Position numbers and translations under genes: made by a program. The notes under the pieces are model-generated. The model did no database searches, was not told the origin of the DNA, and worked only from the letters and a program-made list of their open reading frames with translations. Positions 7,874 through 17,400 of a stretch of DNA of 45,753 bases are shown here, in pieces. The stretch is taken from contig JASJCF010000004.1 of NCBI GenBank assembly GCA_030066265.1, forward strand, positions 1 to 45,753, given 5' to 3'. The stretch comes from Acidimicrobiia bacterium. GTDB lineage: Bacteria > Actinomycetota > Acidimicrobiia > Spongiisociales > UBA5794. The stretch's first letter is position 1. Each line of letters begins with the position of its first letter.

Positions 7874-9576
7874 GCACCGCCCGTGCCACTGCAGTCGCGG
7901 TCACACCCGAGCAGATCTCCGCGCTCGTGGCCATTGGATTCCAGAGCTTCCGTCGGAGATTCCGATCCGCAACCCAGCGAGCGCACGCTCGGTTCGAATC
8001 CCGCGATTGGCTCTCCCTCCAGCGCGACCTGCTCGAACGGCGCGATTCCTACGGCGAGGCGATCGATGAGACCCTGCGTTCGCTCCGGAGCGCCGGCTAC
8101 GACACCGACGAGCGCGACATGTGGTCGGCCGCACGCGCAATGTTCCGTTCCGAGCACGTGAACGACCCCTACCACGAGATCGCCGAGACCTTCTTCAACT
8201 CCGTCGCCCGACAACTGTTCGGCACGAAGGGGATCGATCCTCAACTCGAGTTCCTGGCTCCTGCGTCGAATGCGCCTGACGAGGATCCGGAGCGGGTCAC
8301 CAGGGTCTACGAGCACGACGGCGATCGGTTCGGACTGCTTGCTGCGCTGCTGAGGGATTGTCGATTCCAGGCGTCCTGGATCGACCTCACCGGCGGACTC
8401 GAGCGGGGCGCTCCGCGCCTTCCCGAGGGTCGAGGCACTGTGGAGGTCGTCGACGCCGTCTTCTACCGGGGAAAGGGAGCGTACGTGGTCGGCCGGTTCA
8501 TCACCGAGGAGGCGATGACCCCGTTTGCGCTTGCGATCCGCCATGGCCGTGCCGGCCTCCGCCTGGCTGCCGTGCTCGTGGGTGAGGAGGACCTGGCGAT
8601 CCTCTTCTCGTACACCCGATCGGCGTTCCTCGTGGCCGCGGATGAGCCCTCGTCCCTCGTTGCCTTCCTGGGGGAACTCCTGCCGTCTCGCAAGATCTCG
8701 GAGATCTACTCGGCGATCGGATTGCGCAAACAGGCCAAGACCGAGGGCTACCGAGAGCTCATGGCCTACCTCGCACGAGCGGATGATCGATTCGAGCGAG
8801 CCCCCGGTGTGCCCGGGCTCGTGATGATCGTGTTCGCCCTCCCCGGGTTCGACGTGGTGTTCAAGGTCATTCGCGACCGATTCCCCCCGCAGAAGCAGGT
8901 GACGCCGGATCAGGTCGCCGAGCGCTACCGCATCGTCTCCCGTCACGATCGTGCGGGCCGACTGGTGGAAGCACAGCGGTTCGTCGACTTGCGCCTGCCC
9001 GTCGGCTCGTTCGACCCGGACTTGCTCGCCGAGCTCGAGGCCGATGCCAGTCGCACGGTCACGGTCGACCTCGACCAGGTGACGATCGCCACGGTGTACA
9101 TGGAACGCAAGGTGGTCCCGTTGGACATCTTCGTCCGCGAAGCGGACACCGCAGACGCCACCCGGGCGATCATCGACTACGGAACGGCGATCAAGAACCT
9201 CGCCGCCTCCAACATCTTCCCCGGGGACATGCTGCTCAAGAACTTCGGCGTGACGAACCGGGGACGTGTGGTCTTCTACGACTACGACGAGATCGGGCTG
9301 ATCACGGACTACCACTTCCGGCAGTTCCCTGAATCAGACGATCCGTTCGATGACCTGGCGGACACTCCGGCATACGGCGTCGGGCCGAACGATGTGTTCC
9401 CCGAGGAGCTGCAGCGATTCCTCGGACTCCGACGTGATCTGCACGATGCCTTCCACGAGGTCCACGCCGATCTCTTCGAGCCTGACTTCTGGCAGACGAT
9501 CCAAGCGCGACTGGAGGCGGGAGAGACGATCGAGATCCTCCCGTATCGGCGTTCGCGAGACTTGGGGACGACATGA
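7870..9576 (+). CDS. aceK: Isocitrate dehydrogenase kinase/phosphatase AceK
   Basis: NIFPGDMLLKNFGVTNRGRVVFYDYDEI, VFPEELQRFLG, EVHADLFEPDFWQ match AceK C-terminal motifs; RFPPQKQ and RYRIVSRHDRAGRLVEAQRFVDL also match. The ORF track starts at GTG 7927, but the open frame with AceK-like N-terminus (EQISALVAIGFQSFRRRF) extends back to a CTG at 7870 overlapping the prs stop. Confidence 0.9.
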   Translation: MSTARATAVAVTPEQISALVAIGFQSFRRRFRSATQRAHARFESRDWLSLQRDLLERRDSYGEAIDETLRSLRSAGYDTDERDMWSAARAMFRSEHVNDPYHEIAETFFNSVARQLFGTKGIDPQLEFLAPASNAPDEDPERVTRVYEHDGDRFGLLAALLRDCRFQASWIDLTGGLERGAPRLPEGRGTVEVVDAVFYRGKGAYVVGRFITEEAMTPFALAIRHGRAGLRLAAVLVGEEDLAILFSYTRSAFLVAADEPSSLVAFLGELLPSRKISEIYSAIGLRKQAKTEGYRELMAYLARADDRFERAPGVPGLVMIVFALPGFDVVFKVIRDRFPPQKQVTPDQVAERYRIVSRHDRAGRLVEAQRFVDLRLPVGSFDPDLLAELEADASRTVTVDLDQVTIATVYMERKVVPLDIFVREADTADATRAIIDYGTAIKNLAASNIFPGDMLLKNFGVTNRGRVVFYDYDEIGLITDYHFRQFPESDDPFDDLADTPAYGVGPNDVFPEELQRFLGLRRDLHDAFHEVHADLFEPDFWQTIQARLEAGETIEILPYRRSRDLGTT

Positions 9577-9980
9577 AGACGCAGCTGCTCAGGATCGACA
9601 CCGGTCACGACCGGACCGTCGTCGATCTGACATCCCAGGTTGCGGCTTTCGTGGCGCCCCTCGGTGACGGTCTGGTCAACGTGTATGTGCCCCACGCAAC
9701 GGCGGGAATAGCCATATTCGAGACAGGGGCCGGGTCCGATGTGGATGTGCTGACGTCGATCGAACGCCTGCTCCCATCCGACGATGCCCTCTACCGGCAT
9801 CGTCACGGGTCCCCCGGCCACGGCGCCGACCATGTGCTGCCGGCATGGATCGCCCCGAGCATCATGATCCCGGTCGATGCGGGCAGGCTCGCCCTCGGCA
9901 CGTGGCAGTCGATCGTCCTGGTCGACCCGAATCGGGACAATGCCTCCCGAAGCGTGCGGCTGAGCTTCGTGTCGGGTTGA
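9573..9980 (+). CDS. YjbQ/UPF0047 family protein
   Basis: LVNVYVPHATAGIAIFETGAGSDVDVLTSIERLLP...RHRHGSPGHGADHVLPAWIAPSIMIPVDAGRLALGTWQSIVLVD; YjbQ His/Glu pattern; ATGA overlap with aceK. Confidence 0.9.
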   Translation: MKTQLLRIDTGHDRTVVDLTSQVAAFVAPLGDGLVNVYVPHATAGIAIFETGAGSDVDVLTSIERLLPSDDALYRHRHGSPGHGADHVLPAWIAPSIMIPVDAGRLALGTWQSIVLVDPNRDNASRSVRLSFVSG

Positions 9981-10027
9981 GACTCACTGCGGGCTTCCAG
10001 CCTCTGTCATCTGCGTGCGCTTCTCGG

Positions 10028-10065
10028 TACACTCCTGGGCTGACTTCACCGTTCTTCCCAGGAGT
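10028..10065 (+). promoter_or_regulatory. rplY upstream control region: -10-like TACACT (10028-10033) plus perfect 9-bp inverted repeat ACTCCTGGG (10031-10039) / CCCAGGAGT (10057-10065) covering the AGGAG Shine-Dalgarno
   Basis: Read directly from the sequence tacACTCCTGGGctgacttcaccgttcttCCCAGGAGTtacccgacATG. Confidence 0.55.
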
Positions 10066-10073
10066 TACCCGAC

Positions 10074-10748
10074 ATGCAGCAGGAACACCTGCCAGCCACC
10101 CAGCGCGTGACATCGGGCAGCCGAGCCTCGAATCGTCTGCGGCGTGAAGGCCGCGTGCCGGCGGTCGTGTACGGCAGCGGCGTCGGCACCACCGCTGTAC
10201 ACGTTTCATCTCGCGATCTGTTCACGGTCCTCCACACCGAGGCGGGGCTGAACGCGATCATCGAGCTCGACATCGAGGGAGGCGACAAGGTGCTCACCGT
10301 CGCCAGGGAAGTCCAGCGCCACCCGGTGAAGGGGACCATCGACCACCTCGACTTCATCGAGGTCCGGATGGACACCGAGATCGAAGCCGAGGTTGGCGTC
10401 GAATACCTCGGAACGCCGATCGGAGTCCGCGACGACGGCGCCATCGTCGAGACGATCGAGGCCAGCGTGACCATCACGGCGCTTCCGACGGCGATCCCGT
10501 CGTCGATCCAGGTGTCCATCGAGGATCTTGCGCTCGGGGATACCCTCAAGATCGCCGACCTGCCCGAGATCGACGGTGTCACCTACCTCGGTGCCATCGA
10601 TCAGCCGCTGCTCACCGTGGTTGCGCCGGCAGCCGAGGTCGAGCCGGTCGTCGACGAGCTCCTCGAAGGCCTCGAGGAAGGCGAGATCGTCGAAGGTGAT
10701 GAGGCCGCTCCCGAAGCCGAGGAGTCAACGGCCGAGGACGACGGCTGA
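10074..10748 (+). CDS. rplY: 50S ribosomal protein L25/general stress protein Ctc
   Basis: GSRASNRLRREGRVPAVVYGSG...VQRHPVKGTIDHLDFIEV with acidic C-terminal tail, typical CTC-type L25. Confidence 0.95.
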   Translation: MQQEHLPATQRVTSGSRASNRLRREGRVPAVVYGSGVGTTAVHVSSRDLFTVLHTEAGLNAIIELDIEGGDKVLTVAREVQRHPVKGTIDHLDFIEVRMDTEIEAEVGVEYLGTPIGVRDDGAIVETIEASVTITALPTAIPSSIQVSIEDLALGDTLKIADLPEIDGVTYLGAIDQPLLTVVAPAAEVEPVVDELLEGLEEGEIVEGDEAAPEAEESTAEDDG

Positions 10749-11338
10749 TCGAGCCGCTCCCCACAGCCCTGGCCGTCGGGCTCCGGAACCCGGAGTCGCG
10801 ATACGACGGCACGAGACACAACATCGGGGCCGTCGCCGTGGAGCGATTCCTCACTGAGCACGAGCTCACGGTTCGACGTGCTCGGCAGGGCATCCGGGCC
10901 GAGATCGCCGAGCTCAACCTCGAGGGCAATCGAGCCGTCATCGCGCTTCCCACAACGTCGATGAATCACTCCGGCCAGTCGGTTGCCCCACTGGTGCGGT
11001 ACTACGGTGTCGAGGGGGATCGGCTCTTGGTGGTGCACGACGACATCGATGTCCCGTTCGCGAAGCTCAAGGTGCAGTGGTCCCGGGGACACGGCGGCAA
11101 CAACGGCGTTCGCTCGACGATCGGCTCACTCAAGACCAACGACTTCTGGCGATTGAAGATCGGGGTTGGTCGACCTCCTGGCCGAACCGATCCCGCAGAC
11201 TTCGTCTTGAGCCGGTTCGCCGCCCGCGAACGGGATCAGGCCGAGGCAGCGGTGTACCGTGCGGCGGACGTGGTCGATCGTTTCATCCGATTCGGAGGCG
11301 AGGACGCACGGCAGTATGCCGGAGAGCTGAACGACTGA
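10745..11338 (+). CDS. pth: Peptidyl-tRNA hydrolase
   Basis: ALAVGLRNPESRYDGTRHNIG (VGLGNPG and catalytic TRHN motif), LPTTSMNHSGQSV, HDDIDVP, GHGGNNGVRS. The ORF-track start GTG 10838 would exclude the catalytic His; upstream frame is open only to CTG 10745 / ATC 10748 / CTG 10769. Confidence 0.92.
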   Translation: MIEPLPTALAVGLRNPESRYDGTRHNIGAVAVERFLTEHELTVRRARQGIRAEIAELNLEGNRAVIALPTTSMNHSGQSVAPLVRYYGVEGDRLLVVHDDIDVPFAKLKVQWSRGHGGNNGVRSTIGSLKTNDFWRLKIGVGRPPGRTDPADFVLSRFAARERDQAEAAVYRAADVVDRFIRFGGEDARQYAGELND

Positions 11339-11367
11339 CCTGCCGATCCGACTCGAGGGAGGGGTGC

Positions 11368-12852
11368 ATGCCGCAATACGTGGGAGCCATCGATCAGGGG
11401 ACGACGAGTTCCCGTTTCGTGGTGGTCGACGAGGAAGGCAGTTTCGTCGCCCTCGCCCAGATGGAACACGAGCAGGTCCTTCCCCAGCCCGGCTGGGTCG
11501 AACACCGTCCCGAAGAGATCTGGGAGAACACCCAGACCGTGATCCGTCGGGCGCTCGAGCAAGCCGACCTCAGACCGAGCGATCTGGCCGGCGTCGGGAT
11601 CACGAACCAGCGGGAAACGGCGATCATCTGGGACAAAGAGACGGGGCAGGCCGTTGCCAATGCCATCGTGTGGCAGGACACCAGGACAGCCGATATCGCC
11701 AAAGGGCTCATCGATCGTCACGGTGCGGACTTCTTCCGCCAGCGAACCGGCCTTCCGCCGTCCACGTACTTCTCGGGTCCGAAGGTCCGGTGGCTCCTCG
11801 ACCGACGTCCCGACCTGGACCAGCGCGCTCGCAACGGCGAACTGGCTTTCGGCACGGTGGACTCGTGGCTCGCGCACCGTCTCACCGGCCGACACGTGAC
11901 CGACGTCACCAACGCGTCGCGCACGATGCTCATGGATCTCGAAGCGCTGACGTGGGACAGCGAGCTGTGCGAGGCAATCGGCGTGCCCGAGTCCATGCTC
12001 CCGGCAATCGTGCCGTCGATCGGTGAGATCGCCCCCTGCGGTGGTGTCCTCGATGGGACGGCCCTGACCACCATCTTGGGCGACCAGCACGCAGCCATGG
12101 TCGGGCAGGCCGCCTTCGACGTCGGCGGAACGAAGGTCACGTACGGCACCGGGGCGTTCCTGGTGTCGAACACGGGGACCGACATCGTCCACTCGACCGC
12201 CGGCCTGCTGTCGACGGTCGGCTATCAGATCGCAGGCGACCCTGCGGTCTATGCCCTCGAGGGATCCGTCGCCGTTGCCGGGTCTTCGGTGCAATGGCTG
12301 CGGGACAACATCGGGCTCATCTCCCAGGCGGCTGAGGTCGAAGCGCTGGCGGGCTCCGTGCCGGACAACGGCGACGTCTACTTCGTGCCTGCGTTCTCCG
12401 GCCTCTTCGCTCCCTACTGGCGAGATGACGCTCGAGGGTTGTTCGCGGGGCTGACGCGCTTCACGGACAAGGGGCACCTCGCACGAGCCGTGCTCGAAGC
12501 GACCGCCTTCCAGACGCGCGACGTCCTCGCCGCCATGGAGCACGACACGGGTCGTCGGCTCGATGAGGTCAAGGTGGACGGCGGCATGGTGGCCAACGCC
12601 CTGCTGATGGCGTTCCAAGCTGACATCCTGGAGATGGATGTCGTGGTTCCGAGGGTGGTCGAGACGACCGTCCTCGGCGCAGCGTTCGGGGCCGGCCTGT
12701 CCACCGGCGTCTGGTCGTCGACCGCCGACGTTGTCGCCCATTGGCGTGAGGCCGCCCGGTTCACGCCGTCGATGGGTGAGGCCGAACGCGCCCGTCTGCT
12801 CGCGGGCTGGGAGAAGGCCGTGCAGCGCTCGATGGGCTGGATCGAGAGCTGA
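11368..12852 (+). CDS. glpK: Glycerol kinase
   Basis: MPQYVGAIDQGTTSSRFVVVDEEG...QPGWVEHRPEEIW...GITNQRETAIIWDKETG...FVPAFSGLFAPYWRDDARG; GGAGGGG Shine-Dalgarno. Confidence 0.97.
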   Translation: MPQYVGAIDQGTTSSRFVVVDEEGSFVALAQMEHEQVLPQPGWVEHRPEEIWENTQTVIRRALEQADLRPSDLAGVGITNQRETAIIWDKETGQAVANAIVWQDTRTADIAKGLIDRHGADFFRQRTGLPPSTYFSGPKVRWLLDRRPDLDQRARNGELAFGTVDSWLAHRLTGRHVTDVTNASRTMLMDLEALTWDSELCEAIGVPESMLPAIVPSIGEIAPCGGVLDGTALTTILGDQHAAMVGQAAFDVGGTKVTYGTGAFLVSNTGTDIVHSTAGLLSTVGYQIAGDPAVYALEGSVAVAGSSVQWLRDNIGLISQAAEVEALAGSVPDNGDVYFVPAFSGLFAPYWRDDARGLFAGLTRFTDKGHLARAVLEATAFQTRDVLAAMEHDTGRRLDEVKVDGGMVANALLMAFQADILEMDVVVPRVVETTVLGAAFGAGLSTGVWSSTADVVAHWREAARFTPSMGEAERARLLAGWEKAVQRSMGWIES

Positions 12853-12900
12853 TCGACGGCCGATGTCGCAGACCACACGGTCCCGATAGGCTCGCTCACG

Positions 12901-13452
12901 ATGTCGATTCCGAACCTGCTCGCCATCTCACGGCTCATCCTGACGCTCGTTGTCATGGCGATGATCCTTGCTTCACCGGGCAACCGAGCGATGGCTGTCG
13001 CCGCGGCGGTGGTGTTCGTGATTGCAGCGTTGACGGACTTCGCAGATGGCTACCTGGCACGACGGTGGCGAATCACCACGACGCTCGGGGCCTTCCTCGA
13101 CACCGTTGCGGACAAGATCCTCGTTGCCGGCGCGCTGTTCGCCCTCGTGGAGATCGGCACCACGTCGAGCTGGGTCGCCTTCATCATCGTGGGCCGAGAG
13201 ATCGCAATCATGGGGCTCCGATCGGTAGCGGCTCTGGACGCCGGCACCGTGCCGCCATCCATCTGGGGGAAGTGGAAGGCGACCATTCAGTTCGTTGCGA
13301 TCACGTTTGCGATCCTCAAACTCGACGTCGTCATCGGCCCGTTCCGGCTCGATCAGTGGCTCATGGGCGCTGCCGTCGTCGTGACGGTCGTGTCCGCCGG
13401 TGATTACTTCTCCCGGTTCCGCTCGGTGTTCACCAGGAGCCGGGATGGCTGA
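12901..13452 (+). CDS. pgsA: CDP-diacylglycerol--glycerol-3-phosphate 3-phosphatidyltransferase
   Basis: SIPNLLAISRLILT...DFADGYLARRWRITTTLGAFLDTVADKIL: CDP-alcohol phosphatidyltransferase signature. Confidence 0.93.
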   Translation: MSIPNLLAISRLILTLVVMAMILASPGNRAMAVAAAVVFVIAALTDFADGYLARRWRITTTLGAFLDTVADKILVAGALFALVEIGTTSSWVAFIIVGREIAIMGLRSVAALDAGTVPPSIWGKWKATIQFVAITFAILKLDVVIGPFRLDQWLMGAAVVVTVVSAGDYFSRFRSVFTRSRDG

Positions 13453-14422
13453 CGTCGCGCTCACCGGGGGGAGCGGACTGGTGGGCGGCGACCTGATCAC
13501 GCACCTCGTTGCGCGAGGCGACTCCGTGCGAGCCCTCGTCCGCAGCGATGCCGCGGCGCGAGTCGTCGAGGAGCGAGGAGCGGAATCCGTTCAGGCAGAT
13601 CTGTTCGACCACGACGCCATTCGTGATGCCGCATGGGGTGCCGACATCCTCTTCCACGTCGCCGGTGTGAACGAGACATGTCCGAAGGATCCCGACTGGA
13701 TGGACCGTGTGAACGTCGATGCCACCCGGAGCGTCGTGCGCGCAGCGGGCGACGCAGGCGTCGGGCGGGTGGTGTACACATCCTCGGGAGCGGCGATCGG
13801 TGAGCAGGAGGGCATCATCGGGAAGGAGACGATCACCCACAGTGGCGAGTATGTCTCCCGGTATGCGCGCTCCAAGCACCTCGGTGAGCTGGCGGCGCTC
13901 GAGGAAGGCGCAGCGAGCAGCGTCGATGTCGTCGTCGTCAACCCATCCTCTGTGCAGGGGCCGGGCCGGGCGACGGGATCGGCTCGCATCCTGCTCTATG
14001 CGTTGAAGGCCAAGCGCCCGGTGCTCTTCGACACCACCATTTCCATCGTCGATGTCCGTGACTGCAGTCGTGGGCACATGGCGGCCGCCGAGCGGGGGCG
14101 ATCGGGGCAGCGGTACCTGCTCTCCGGTGCCTCGCTCAAGGTCTCCGAGGCTGTGGCGATGGCAGCGGATCTCCTCGGCCGCACGATCAAGCCGAGATGG
14201 TTGCCGGAGGGGGCCGTGAGGGCGCTCGGCTCACCGTCAGCGGCCTTGGGGTCACTCTTCGGGGCCGACGTCTGCCCGGACCTCGTCCGCACGTTGCTCC
14301 ACGGCCATCGGTTCGATGGCAGTCTGGCCGAGCGCGAACTCGGGATTCACTACACACCGGCGGCCGAGACGTTTGCGGACACCATTGCCTGGTTCCGAGC
14401 TGAGGGGCTCATCGCTTCGTGA
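13445..14422 (+). CDS. NAD(P)-dependent epimerase/dehydratase (extended SDR)
   Basis: VALTGGSGLVGGDLITHLVARGDSVRALVRS...VVYTSSGAAIGE...YARSKHLGE. Confidence 0.9.
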   Translation: MADVALTGGSGLVGGDLITHLVARGDSVRALVRSDAAARVVEERGAESVQADLFDHDAIRDAAWGADILFHVAGVNETCPKDPDWMDRVNVDATRSVVRAAGDAGVGRVVYTSSGAAIGEQEGIIGKETITHSGEYVSRYARSKHLGELAALEEGAASSVDVVVVNPSSVQGPGRATGSARILLYALKAKRPVLFDTTISIVDVRDCSRGHMAAAERGRSGQRYLLSGASLKVSEAVAMAADLLGRTIKPRWLPEGAVRALGSPSAALGSLFGADVCPDLVRTLLHGHRFDGSLAERELGIHYTPAAETFADTIAWFRAEGLIAS

Positions 14423-17400
14423 GCGCACCGTTGCACGCCCTCGTCGATCAGTGGCCCAAGGGTCTCGATCTGCCTGCTCCTGGCCGCATCGTGATCCCAC
14501 CGCCGTTGCGGGCATACGTCTTGGCGACGATGGCGGTCACGCTCGATGCCCCGATCCTGGGCATCGTCTCGGGCGAGCGGGAAGCCGAGGATCTCGCGGA
14601 CGACACTGCCCTGTTCCTCGACGACACCATCCAGCTCCCCGCGTGGGAGACGCTGCCGTTCGAGCACGTCTCGCCCAATGTGGTGACGATGGCGAATCGA
14701 GTGGTTGCCCGACATCGGCTCTCCGGTGCCGGTCCCGCCGTCGTGGTCGGCTCGGTTCGGTCGGTCACCCAGCGGGTCTCGCCGACCTCGGTGGAGCCCC
14801 TCCTGCTGCTGGAGGGCGACTCGGCAGGGTTCGATGAGCTCGTCGCATCGTTGTCGGACCTCGGATACGTGCGCACTGAACGCGTCGAAGGCAGGGGCGA
14901 GATGGCTGTTCGCGGTGGCATCATCGATGTCTTCCCCCCGCACGAGGATGAACCCGTGCGGCTCGACTTCTGGGGTGATGATCTCGAGTCGATCAGGCCC
15001 TTCAACCCCGCATCGCAGCGGTCCTCCGAGCCCATTGCCTCGATCCGGCTGTATCCGGCCAAGGAGGTGCTGCTCGGCGAGGACATCCGCCGTCGCGCCG
15101 GCGAGCTCAGGGCGGACGCACCGTGGGCATCGGACACATGGGATCGGATCGCCGAGGGAATCAGCTTCCAAGGCCTCGAATCGTGGTTGCCGTGGCTTGC
15201 CCCGCCGCGCACGATCCTCGATGAGTTCTCGGGCATCGTGGTGGTGTTCGACGTCGCACGATGTCTCGACCGGGCAGGCGACCTCATCGACGAGGAGTAC
15301 GACCTTGCCGAGGCACTGTCGGACACCTGGGGCTCGGGATCGCCGACCGCCGGTGAGCACCCACCCTTGTACCTCCCTCTCGACCTCGATGGCGGCTCCG
15401 AGCGGCTGGTGGAGGCACCGCCTCAGCCGGGTGGGCCTGCCGATGATGGATACGAAGTCCGTGGTTTCGACGCCGTTCCCGGCGATGCGGCATCGGTTGC
15501 CGAGGCGATCGTGCGGTGGCGGGATCGCAAGACGGAGATCGTGGTGGCGATGGATGGCCGTGCGGCGGCGGATCGGGTCGCCACCGTCCTCACCGAGCAC
15601 GGAGCCGATCTGCCCGTCCTGGAGTCCCTCGACCGGGCCATGACAGCCGTCACCCCGATCGGCATCCACAGCGGGTTCATCTTCCCCGTCGCCGGATTCG
15701 GTGTCATCGGCGAGCGGGAAGTCGCAGGGCGCCGTCGTGCCCATCGCACCGCCCGGGGCGGGACGAGGAAACCGGTCGCCGATGCCTATCGCGACCTCAA
15801 CCCCGGCGACTTCGTGGTGCACCACCACCATGGGATCGGCCGGTTCGCCGGCTTGGTCCACCGGGATCTGGCGGGTGTCGAGCGTGACTACCTCCTCGTC
15901 GAGTACGCAGGTGACGACAAGCTGTACGTTCCAACCGATCAACTCGCAGCGGTCGCCCGATACACGGGCGGGGAATCACCGAGGCTGTCGCGGATGGGCG
16001 GCACCGACTGGGGCCAAACCCGCAGCAGAGTGCGTCGGGAGATCGCCGTCGTGGCCGACCAGGTCGTCGAGCTCCATCGGAGGCGCTCGGCCGCCACGGG
16101 CCACGCCTTCCCGACGGACACCCCGTGGCAGAGCGAGTTCGAGTCCGCCTTCCCCTACGAGGAGACCCCTGATCAGATCACAGCGATCGCCGACGTCAAG
16201 AACGACATGGAGGCTGAGGTGCCGATGGATCGCCTCATCTTCGGCGACGTCGGCTTCGGGAAGACCGAGGTGGCGATTCGCGCGATGTTCAAGGCGGTCC
16301 AGGACGGCAAGCAAGCCGTGATGCTCGTGCCCACGACGCTGCTCGCCCAGCAACACTTCGCCACCTTCGAAGAGCGCTTCGCGCCGTATCCGGTGCGCGT
16401 CGAGATGCTGTCCCGATTCCTGACCCAGAAGCAGCAGCGTGCCGTGGTCGATGGGCTCGCGGACGGATCGGTGGACATCGTCATCGGCACGCACCGGCTT
16501 CTGTCCGAGGACCTCTCCTATCACGCGCTCGGCCTCGTGGTCATCGACGAGGAGCAACGCTTCGGAGTGGCCGCAAAGGACAAGCTGCGCGAGCTGCGCA
16601 CGAGCGTCGATGTCCTGACGCTCACAGCGACGCCCATCCCCCGGACGCTCGAAATGGCTCTCACCGGCATTCGAGACGTCTCGAACATCAGAACGGCGCC
16701 CCAGGATCGACATCCGATCCTCACCTATGTCGGTCCTTATGACGAGAAGGCGGTTGCCGCTGCGATTCGACGCGAGATGCTCCGGGAAGGGCAGGTGTAC
16801 GTCGTGCACAATCGAGTGCAGTCCATCGACCATGCCGTGGCCAGGCTCACGGAGCTCGTGCCGGACGCCCGGTTCGGTGTGGCTCACGGGCAGATGAGTG
16901 AGGGTCAGCTCGAGCAAGTGATGTTCGACTTCTGGAACGGCGAGTACGACGTGCTCGTTGCAACCACGATCATCGAATCCGGGCTCGACGTGCCGCAGGT
17001 CAACACGCTCATCGTGGAGCGCGCCGATCGGCTCGGGCTCGCCCAGCTCTATCAGCTCCGGGGACGCGTGGGACGTTCGAGCCAGCGTGCGTACGCCTAC
17101 CTGTTCCATCCCCCCGAGGAACGGATATCGGAGACGGCATATCGCAGGCTCGGCGCCATTGGAGAGTTCTCGGATCTCGGCAGTGGATTCGAGTTGGCCA
17201 TGCGCGATCTCGAGATCCGCGGAGCCGGGTCGATCCTGTCCGAGACCCAGTCGGGTCACATCGCTGCGGTGGGGTTCGATCTGTACACCGAGCTCGTTGC
17301 CGATGCCGTGCTCGAGCTCAAGGGAGAGGCACCGCAGGACGAGCCCGAGGCCACGCTGCGGCTCGACCTCCTGCAAGACGCGCATCTGCCGGCCGACTAC

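Noticed and set aside
7834-9315. 493-aa minus-strand ORF antisense to aceK
   Set aside because: Conserved AceK motifs on the plus strand explain the region; antisense translation is rich in low-complexity D/H/R/G.
11236-12876. 546-aa minus-strand ORF antisense to glpK
   Set aside because: Shadow frame of a clear glycerol kinase; no recognisable motifs.
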